A DNA stretch of 5,579 nt from Udaeobacter sp046731855 (GTDB lineage Bacteria > Verrucomicrobiota > Verrucomicrobiia > Chthoniobacterales > UBA10450). The stretch covers positions 1-5,579 of the forward strand of contig JBKPLX010000224.1 in assembly GCA_046731855.1 (NCBI GenBank), given 5' to 3'. The notes under the pieces were generated by a model. It saw only the letters and a list, made by a program, of their open reading frames with translations, searched no databases and was not told the DNA's origin. The stretch's first letter is position 1. The number at the start of each line of letters is the position of its first letter. Position numbers and translations under genes: made by a program. This document shows positions 1 through 4,980 of the stretch, one piece after another.

Positions 1-538
1 TCGCGTCGGAACCATATACCGCCGACGCGCCATCCTTGAGGATATCAACGTGGTCGATCATGGAAAACGGAATCAGGTTAATGTCCGGACCGCCGGTAAA
101 CCCGGAGCCGGCTAACGACCCATAGGCTACCCGCTTGCCATCAATGAGAATCAAAGTCTCTTTGGGCAAGAGGCCGCGCAAGTTGAACTGGACGGTGCCA
201 TCGCCGCCGTTGCCTTGGTTCAGGTTGACTGTGCCGCCAGCTTCTTGCGGAATGAACGTCTGCAGGTCGGTGGCGTTGCGGATGCCGAGTTTCTGAATGT
301 CCTGCGGCCGGTACGTGTCCACCGGGTTCGGGCCGGTCTCTTCCGCCGTGGGAATGTTTGAACCAGTCACGATCACGCGCTCGACTTCAGCCGTAGGCGC
401 TGGCGCAGCCGGGTTCGCCGGAACGGCAGGAGCCGGCAGCTGCGCAAATGCTTTCGATACGATAATGAGAGGGACTCCGACGCAGGCAACGAGAGTCATG
501 CGCAGGAATCCGAACTTGCAAAGTCCGATTCGATTCAT
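1..538 (-). CDS. TonB-dependent outer-membrane receptor, N-terminal 179 residues (partial, runs off left edge)
   Basis: The frame opens with ATG at 538 and stays open to base 1, so only signal peptide, linker and most of the plug are visible. Residues 1-32 look like a signal peptide (basic start, hydrophobic core, probable cut after AFA, residues 30-32). A Pro/Ala-rich linker (33-50) leads to VERVIVTGSN (52-61), which resembles the TonB-box/plug-start motif of this family. The plug follows with NLRG (119-122), TLILIDGKRV (128-137) and VDILKDGASAVYGSDA (164-179), all hallmark plug sequences. Such receptors import siderophores, cobalamin, sugars or peptides using TonB/ExbBD energy. The substrate cannot be told because the barrel is outside the window. 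The start is backed by an AAGGAG-type ribosome site about 7 bases upstream. The next gene upstream lies nearly 800 bases away, so it probably has its own promoter. Family assignment is firm; specificity is unknown. Confidence 0.93.
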   Translation of the reverse strand, partial: MNRIGLCKFGFLRMTLVACVGVPLIIVSKAFAQLPAPAVPANPAAPAPTAEVERVIVTGSNIPTAEETGPNPVDTYRPQDIQKLGIRNATDLQTFIPQEAGGTVNLNQGNGGDGTVQFNLRGLLPKETLILIDGKRVAYGSLAGSGFTGGPDINLIPFSMIDHVDILKDGASAVYGSDA

Positions 539-607
539 GGGGTTTCTCCTTTTGGCTAGGTTGTGCCTTACATGAGGTACGGGCCACACCCCACGTAAGA
601 CTGGGGT
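538..607 (-). promoter_or_regulatory. Receptor leader with mutually exclusive hairpins
   Basis: On the minus-strand RNA, three pairings compete. Hairpin 1: ACCCCA (607-602) with UGGGGU (593-588), a perfect 6-bp stem with an 8-base loop. Hairpin 2: the 11 bases at 599-589 with those at 577-567, fully paired if two G-U pairs are allowed, 11-base loop. A third option pairs the same UGGGGU (593-588) with ACCCCA at 543-538, which abuts the ribosome site and includes the A of the start codon. The geometry could control translation. This is seen in the sequence only; no riboswitch class is recognised. Confidence 0.35.
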
Positions 608-612
608 TTTTT
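588..612 (+). terminator. Terminator-like hairpin plus T-tract, plus strand
   Basis: ACCCCA (588-593), an 8-base loop and TGGGGT (602-607) are followed directly by five more T residues (608-612). This is the textbook intrinsic-terminator shape for plus-strand transcription. No plus-strand gene precedes it; the left side is the receptor gene on the other strand. It could stop antisense transcripts, or the symmetry may really serve the minus-strand leader. Confidence 0.35.
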
Positions 613-645
613 ACTAGAAAACCAGATCGCAATTCGAAATGTCAA
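613..645 (-). promoter_or_regulatory. Candidate promoter for the TonB-dependent receptor
   Basis: A perfect TTGACA lies at 645-640 on the minus strand, about 100 bases before the receptor start. The -10 candidate at an 18-base spacing (TTTTCT, 621-616) is poor. If used, transcription would begin near 609, right at the first leader hairpin. The call rests mostly on the -35 match. Confidence 0.3.
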
Positions 646-656
646 ACACAAAAGTT

Positions 657-670
657 ATGTGCTCTCACAT
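657..670. promoter_or_regulatory. Short dyad, possible operator
   Basis: ATGTG (657-661) and CACAT (666-670) form a perfect 5-bp dyad around CTCT. It sits about 12 bases upstream of the TTGACA candidate, where an activator could bind. It resembles a CRP half-site pair but the spacing is too short for a classic CRP site. It may be chance. Confidence 0.2.
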
Positions 671-799
671 TTCAACAATGAATTGGATGCAGTCCAAAAC
701 CAGCGCTAAGAGATGCGCCGCCATGATATATACCTCCAGGACTAGAGCTCGCGATCTTAGCCCAAACTCCAACCGCGCTTTCTGAGATTGTCTGCTGAG

Positions 800-991
800 G
801 AATTTTCACGGCCTGTTCTACGGTCCGCGAAAATTTTGATGCAAAACCGCGCAACTCTGCGCAATGCACTGCGAAAGCGAAACTACGAAACACCTAGCGT
901 CAGCAACGATATGCAAAGCAGTGAAACGCTGCGCAACTCGTTAGACTTAAATTACAAATCAGCCGCTCTGAACCAACTGAGCTATGCCGGC
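800..991 (-). repeat. Dispersed tRNA-headed repeat, copy A
   Basis: This 192-bp stretch aligns with 4790-4980 along its whole length in the same orientation, with almost no net length change. Shared blocks (plus strand) include GAATTTTCACGG at one end, TGCAAA..CCGC in the middle, TGCGCAA-TCGTTAG-CTT near the other end, and the antisense of a tRNA-Thr 5' half. By eye the tRNA part is the best conserved and the body is roughly two thirds identical. An overlapping plus-strand frame (788-1192) is not supported as a gene, because copy B does not keep that frame. No transposase or known repeat family is recognised. The homology may start a little earlier, at AGATTG (785-790). Confidence 0.8.
951..991 (-). 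pseudogene. tRNA-Thr(UGU) 5' half, truncated after the anticodon loop (copy A)
   Basis: Read on the minus strand from 991: acceptor strand GCCGGCA, then TAGCTCAG, D-loop GG, D-stem GAGC, anticodon strand GGCTGA and loop TTTGTAA with anticodon UGU. This is the standard bacterial tRNA-Thr 5' half. Homology stops one base after the loop: the expected 3' anticodon strand TCAGC, T arm and acceptor 3' strand are absent. The D-loop is two bases longer than in copy B. It cannot make a normal tRNA. Confidence 0.85.
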
Positions 992-1322
992 GTTCCCATA
1001 CGAAAGCCGTTGCGAGTTCATCAAGCGTTTGTCCGTAACAGAAGGTTCTACGCGTCAATCAGTGTTTATGATCGGCCACGCGGCTTTGCGGGAATTGTAA
1101 GTGCGAATCGCTCTTCGCGAGTGCATTGCCAATCGGGCAATCCATGGTCGCCGAGCTTATTTATGGCAGTGATGTGTTCTGCAGCGATGTAATCGATCAA
1201 GTTTTGCCGCAAGAACTCTCTCGTGAATTCGAAATCCGGATCCTATCTAAGTAGAAAAAGTCCGCTGTGATATCGTTGCCGTCTTTCGCAAGCGAGTAGT
1301 ATCGCGCACTACCAAATTACCG
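992..1322. other. Intergenic stretch without a supported gene
   Basis: No frame here has a start, ribosome site and recognisable product. Visible items are a hairpin ATTGCC (1125-1130)/GGCAAT (1136-1141) with a 5-base loop, and a dyad GTAGT (1296-1300)/ACTAC (1308-1312) with a 7-base loop. The dyad lies just downstream of the large gene's stop but has no T-tract, so it is not a convincing terminator. A 58-codon minus-strand open frame without a start (1066-1242) reads somewhat like protein. Positions 992-1028 share short in-register islands with 4981-5017, next to the other repeat. Confidence 0.5.
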
Positions 1323-4300
1323 CTACGGAGTAGGCCGAGGGTGTGCAGTCGGTCGAGGCCGCAATGTACTCGGACCCGATGCGTGAGGACAATACACTGC
1401 CACCACTGTGCCCGTGCCGGGATGGCCCGGATCTCGGCGGTAGCCTGGGTTCGTCCTGACAACAACTATGCCAGGCGCATCGCCTGAGATGGTCGATCCC
1501 GACTGGCTAATGCTGCTGGAGACGACTACACCCATGTAGGGGGGTATCGTGTCCGGCGGTCTTGAGCTGTTGCCCGGCCTGCTCGTCCAAGTGTCGCCGC
1601 AGGCGGGCGGATTAGTACTAACATCCGAGGCGAAACCCTTGAAGCTGTCCGGGGCAGGCCCACCACTAAGCACGTTGTCACGAGACCAACTGTGGCCCCA
1701 GAACTCGACCGACCCCGTGTCTGTCTCGTCTCCAACGACGAACGAACCGTGATCCAGGAACGCGAAGATGATGGTGGCCTCCGAGGCGGAGGATGGCAAG
1801 TAGAAGGCGTCGCCGGCAAAGTTCGCGGCGACAACGCCCGCGCCGGAGGGCTGATTCACTGGAAAAATGGTGCAGGCGGCAACACCCGCAGCGTCCGTTA
1901 CGCCGCTGCAAGTTTGGGCAGTCCCGCCCGTTCCTAACGTGAAGTCGACAGTGCGCCCAGCGATGGGCACCGTACCGTCCTCGAGTAGAACACCAGATAG
2001 ATGCGCTGTGGTGTTATTGGCAATGACAGTATCGCCCGTGTAGTTCAACGTAGTCTCCTCACGAGTGATCGTGAACGCTGTGGATGCACTACTCGGTTGG
2101 AAGAGGCCAGCGCCGGCAAAGTCCGCGGTGACCGTGTAGGGACCGGGAACTTGATTGAGCGTAAGGTTGCACGAGGCCGCGCCGGTGGCGTCGGTGATAC
2201 CTGCACAACTCTGTGCGCCGATCGTGAACGTGATTGTTTGCGCGGCCACCCCCGCCGAAGTTCCGCTAAGGGTAAGTACAGCCGAAAGAGTAACATCGTC
2301 GTGGTAATCGCCAGTAGTAGCGCCAGTGTAGGTGAGCGCGGTGGGCGTTGAGGTTACCACAAAGGACTGGAAGAAATTCCTGACGCTCGTTAGACCGACG
2401 CCCGACGCGAACACTGTGTAAAAACGCCCGAGGACGCAAGCGTTGCCGTTGTAGTCACCATACTTTGGGGCGCCACCTCCAGTTTGGCAGGTTTCCCCCA
2501 TGGGGCACTGAGTCCCGTCGCCACTAAAATCGCAGCGTATATTCGTGGAGACGCTGCATCTTCCTGCATTCTCGGGCTGAACCGAGCAGTTCTCCGAGTC
2601 CCAAGTGGAACGAGGCGCGGCCGGCCACAGGTTGCACTGCGGGTCCGAGGTTGTTGAAATCTGGAACTCGTCATTGTTAGGAACAAGATTGCCCCCGGAG
2701 AGGCCGGCGCTCGCCGCAAAGTAGTCCGTCAAATCATTGTTGGTTGCCGTAGCGGCTCGTCGGTCGTACCAGGTGACGAAGGCACTTCCACCTGAGGCAC
2801 AGGCCCATGGCATAAACCGACGGGCTGTGACGTTCGTATTGATAGTAACAGGTGCCCGCCAGTTCGCGCCACCATCGGTAGAGTCCGCCACAAATATGTT
2901 CTCGTTGTTAGAGGCTGTGTTATTCGCCCAAGACGCGTAGACGTGGCTCGCGTTGGTGTCGTCCACAGTGACCGTTGGGCTCGAGAGAATGTTGCCGTCG
3001 TTGCAGCGGTCGAGTCCGCCAAACCCATTCATTACCTCGCAGCCAGCGAAGCTGGTGAATGCGCTCACTGTCTTGGGAAAGCCGCCGGGAGCTCTCGTCA
3101 TCTGGGCCCCCGAGGTTGTGCATGCGTTAAATTTGTCGATCCTGATGTTCCCCCCATTTCGATATACCGCGTACAGGAATCCGTCCTGACCCACAGTCAC
3201 CCTGGGAAAGTCAGAGCCGCCCTCCAGCGGGAGCCGGGGCGCCCAAGTCGCGCCGCTGTCCGGGGAGCATGTGACATCGGCCTCTGCGCCACACCCGCCC
3301 TGGCAGTTTCTGAAGGCCATATAGACGAGGTCTGAGCCTCCGGTACCCGCGTTGACCCGGTCGGCAGCAATATGTTCCTGATCGACGCTACAGGCTCCGC
3401 CACCCGAGTTCGGACAAACCACGGCATTGACCAGGGCGCCAAAGCTCTGGCCGTTATTCGTCGAGGCGGCTATCTCGATGCAGTTGTTGTTGGGCGGACA
3501 AGCGGCGGCACAAGAAGCCCCAAAACAGGCAAGCGCTGCGTGATAAAAGTTTCCGCTCTGTCCGAACGCGAGCGAGCTATCACCATCACTGACCGGGAGG
3601 GAACCAGAGAACGGAAAGCTCTGGCCGCCGTCGTTAGAGGTGACGAATCCACTTTGCTTGGCGACCACAATGTTCGCGCCATCGTTGGAGACTGCAATCT
3701 CCAACTCGCCGTTGTTTCCGAGATTGTCCAGTCGCACCGTAGGAAAGATAGGCGCCTCGGCACCGGCGGCTTTAACACGCGACGAGAGCCTTGCGGCTGC
3801 AGCTGGCGAGGCAACGCGTGCTTGGGGAGAGTCTCGGCGCCTCGGCAAGCTTTGAAGCGTATTCAGTTCCTGCTGGACCTCAGCTGGGTTGCCGACTGTC
3901 GGAAATGCGAGACTCCGGCCAATGGCGAGCACCAGCTCCTTGAGCTGCTCGTCAGCATTCGACGGCAGTTGCGCCTCGAGGCGGACCAGCAGATTATCCG
4001 CCGCGACTGCGGTCGTGATTTGCACCATGTTACGATCCGGGAAAAGCGGAGCGTTGCCCGGTTGAGGTCTCTTTACAAGCTGCACGCGCTGCAAGGCAGG
4101 CCAGCCACCAATGGCAAGGAATGTTGAGGGTTGACTGAATTCGTTCGCGTACTCTGCAAGCTGCTTCACCGCATCGGCGTGATCGGGCCTCTCCAGGTAA
4201 CTGATCAGCACCCGAACCGTGGGCCTGGCAATGTTCTGCTGGGAAGCAGGCACGTTTAGAATAACCCATGAACTTAAAGTCGGCTGACCTGTAGACCAAC

Positions 4301-4475
4301 CTTCGGGATACTTCACGGTGATCCCCTTGGCCCCAACGTTTAAAGTTTTCGTAAGCACCTTGCTCGCCTGCGAAGGCTGGGCCTGACCGATGAGCGTCTT
4401 AACTGGCACTACAGCCGCTAATGCCAAGACCACGCCAACGCTAAGGAATATGTTCGCAACGATTTTTCTTTTCAT
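1323..4475 (-). CDS. Large secreted Asp-box (sialidase-fold) protein with two Ig-like repeats and a C-terminal surface module
   Basis: 1050 residues, start fixed by AAGGAG five bases upstream of ATG. Residues 1-32 form a signal peptide without a lipobox. Residues 45-195 (YPEGW at 56-60) vaguely recall PsbP/DcrB-like domains (tentative). Residues about 240-700 form a propeller-like region with four Asp boxes: SNDGGQSF (280-287), STNNGQSF (338-345), SPDSGATW (404-411), STDGGANW (532-539). Also visible are DQEHIAAD (365-372), VTWYDRR (567-573) and GDYNG (673-677). Cysteines are frequent, with a Cys-rich insert at 614-680. Two Ig-like domains follow (711-806, 807-905), each with two cysteines 12 residues apart. 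A C-terminal module (905-1029) ends in GHPGTGTVVAVYC, then a Pro/Arg/Thr-rich tail. No FRIP motif or clear catalytic set is visible, so sialidase activity should not be assumed. A surface or extracellular binding or adhesion role is inferred. Confidence 0.92.
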   Translation of the reverse strand: MKRKIVANIFLSVGVVLALAAVVPVKTLIGQAQPSQASKVLTKTLNVGAKGITVKYPEGWSTGQPTLSSWVILNVPASQQNIARPTVRVLISYLERPDHADAVKQLAEYANEFSQPSTFLAIGGWPALQRVQLVKRPQPGNAPLFPDRNMVQITTAVAADNLLVRLEAQLPSNADEQLKELVLAIGRSLAFPTVGNPAEVQQELNTLQSLPRRRDSPQARVASPAAAARLSSRVKAAGAEAPIFPTVRLDNLGNNGELEIAVSNDGANIVVAKQSGFVTSNDGGQSFPFSGSLPVSDGDSSLAFGQSGNFYHAALACFGASCAAACPPNNNCIEIAASTNNGQSFGALVNAVVCPNSGGGACSVDQEHIAADRVNAGTGGSDLVYMAFRNCQGGCGAEADVTCSPDSGATWAPRLPLEGGSDFPRVTVGQDGFLYAVYRNGGNIRIDKFNACTTSGAQMTRAPGGFPKTVSAFTSFAGCEVMNGFGGLDRCNDGNILSSPTVTVDDTNASHVYASWANNTASNNENIFVADSTDGGANWRAPVTINTNVTARRFMPWACASGGSAFVTWYDRRAATATNNDLTDYFAASAGLSGGNLVPNNDEFQISTTSDPQCNLWPAAPRSTWDSENCSVQPENAGRCSVSTNIRCDFSGDGTQCPMGETCQTGGGAPKYGDYNGNACVLGRFYTVFASGVGLTSVRNFFQSFVVTSTPTALTYTGATTGDYHDDVTLSAVLTLSGTSAGVAAQTITFTIGAQSCAGITDATGAASCNLTLNQVPGPYTVTADFAGAGLFQPSSASTAFTITREETTLNYTGDTVIANNTTAHLSGVLLEDGTVPIAGRTVDFTLGTGGTAQTCSGVTDAAGVAACTIFPVNQPSGAGVVAANFAGDAFYLPSSASEATIIFAFLDHGSFVVGDETDTGSVEFWGHSWSRDNVLSGGPAPDSFKGFASDVSTNPPACGDTWTSRPGNSSRPPDTIPPYMGVVVSSSISQSGSTISGDAPGIVVVRTNPGYRRDPGHPGTGTVVAVYCPHASGPSTLRPRPTAHPRPTP
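1761..2345 (-). repeat. Tandem Ig-like domain repeats within the large CDS
   Basis: Residues 711-806 and 807-905 are homologous units. Each opens with L-x-YTG, has a central cysteine pair spaced identically (757/769 and 856/868) around GxTDAxGxAxC, and ends with ANFAG or ADFAG followed by PSSAS. The match is visible in DNA too: GCCGGCAAAGT at about 1812 recurs at about 2113. They resemble bacterial Ig-like repeats of the Big_3 type, which act as stalks on secreted proteins. Confidence 0.8.
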
Positions 4476-4610
4476 AAAATCTCCTTCTTTTCCACTCGTT
4501 CGGGAAATTTTGCGCCACGTTGGCAGAATAACGCGCTTCGCTGCGTGAATCTGTTAATGGAGGCAATCCGGTGGAGCGGAACCTATCCATAATGGTTTGT
4601 TCTTCCTGGC

Positions 4611-4633
4611 AAAACCTCGCTCGAGGAAGCGAG
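4611..4633 (-). terminator. Weak terminator-like hairpin upstream of the large gene
   Basis: On the minus strand CTCGCT (4633-4628) pairs with AGCGAG (4621-4616) around a 6-base loop, followed by G and then only four T residues (4614-4611). It lies about 140 bases before the start codon. It could end upstream transcription or sit in a long leader. The short T-tract makes the call weak. Confidence 0.3.
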
Positions 4634-4678
4634 TCGCTTGGGTTACGTGCGGCGGGCTAGACGGGAGGGGTTTTGGGG

Positions 4679-4716
4679 TTGACCAAATACTGCGCAGATC
4701 GTTTTTCGCTGGTCAA
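4679..4716. promoter_or_regulatory. Inverted repeat, possible operator
   Basis: TTGACCA (4679-4685) and TGGTCAA (4710-4716) are perfect 7-bp inverted arms, 24 bases apart. The palindrome CTGCGCAG (4690-4697) lies between them, off centre. The location, about 210-240 bases upstream of the large gene, would suit a regulator site. No known operator is recognised. Confidence 0.25.
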
Positions 4717-4758
4717 GAGAAAATGAATGTCGTCCAATGTGGGCGAACGTGTGATTCG

Positions 4759-4773
4759 GCCTAACGGTTAGGC
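4759..4773. repeat. Perfect 15-bp palindrome GCCTAACGGTTAGGC
   Basis: The arms GCCTAAC and GTTAGGC flank a single central G. It sits just outside the edge of repeat copy B, and GTTAGGC recurs inside copy B at 4874-4880. No equivalent palindrome borders copy A. Its function is unknown. Confidence 0.5.
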
Positions 4774-4789
4774 ACAGATTGACGTGGCC

Positions 4790-4980
4790 GAATTTTCACG
4801 GTCGTTTTCTAGGGTCGGAAGATTTTTGGCTGCAAACCCCGCAATTCTGTGTAACGCGCTGCAAACCACATTCGTTAGGCTTACCTATTATTCGCAATGC
4901 TTCGCAACACACGGAAAACATGCGCAATTCGTTAGTCTTGAATTACAAATCAGCTGCTCTACCAGCTGAGCTATGCCGGC
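4790..4980 (-). repeat. Dispersed tRNA-headed repeat, copy B
   Basis: This 191-bp stretch is the partner of 800-991: same end block GAATTTTCACGG (plus strand 4790-4801), same order of body blocks, and the same tRNA-Thr 5' half at the other end. The two protein-like matches between the copies (an EFSR-type segment and an RNSL-LNYKSAAL segment) share one frame in copy A. In copy B they lie in two different frames, which argues that the unit is noncoding. An internal near-repeat, ATTCGTTAG (4870-4878 and 4927-4935), is present. It lies upstream of, and in the same orientation as, the large secreted-protein gene. Confidence 0.8.
4942..4980 (-). pseudogene. tRNA-Thr(UGU) 5' half, truncated after the anticodon loop (copy B)
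   Basis: From 4980 on the minus strand the order is GCCGGCA, TAGCTCAG, D-loop CTGGTA, GAGC, AGCTGA and loop TTTGTAA. This closely matches normal bacterial tRNA-Thr(UGU) positions 1 to about 39. No 3' anticodon strand, T arm or acceptor partner follows. In its absence AGCTGA (4955-4950) can pair with TCAGCT (4969-4964), a perfect 6-bp hairpin with an 8-base loop. Copy A keeps the same hairpin (980-975 with 964-959) with two U-G pairs. Confidence 0.87.

Noticed and set aside
788..1192. 134-codon plus-strand frame over copy A, and the 114-codon frame at 4779-5123 over copy B
   Set aside because: Their peptide similarity comes from the repeat and antisense tRNA. The similarity switches frame within copy B, and neither frame has a convincing ribosome site.
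1296..1312. Terminator for the large gene (GTAGT/ACTAC dyad)
   Set aside because: Only a 5-bp stem with a 7-base loop and no T-tract on the minus strand.
2376..3758. Catalytic sialidase (neuraminidase)
   Set aside because: Asp boxes are present but no FRIP-type motif or clear arginine triad is visible. Asp boxes also occur in many non-sialidase secreted proteins.
3372..4127. 251-codon open frame on the plus strand
   Set aside because: It lies wholly inside the well-supported large CDS on the other strand, has no recognisable domain, and is the expected shadow of codon bias.
4759..4880. Integron attC site (GCCTAAC ... GTTAGGC, 122 bp)
   Set aside because: The simple-site boxes fit RYYYAAC/GTTRRRY, but the expected inner complementary boxes are not evident. 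There is no integrase or cassette array, and copy A lacks the same pair.
4942..4980. A functional or intron-split tRNA-Thr gene
   Set aside because: I looked for a 3' half (T arm and TGCCGGC partner) downstream on the minus strand of both copies in the noncoding DNA and found none.
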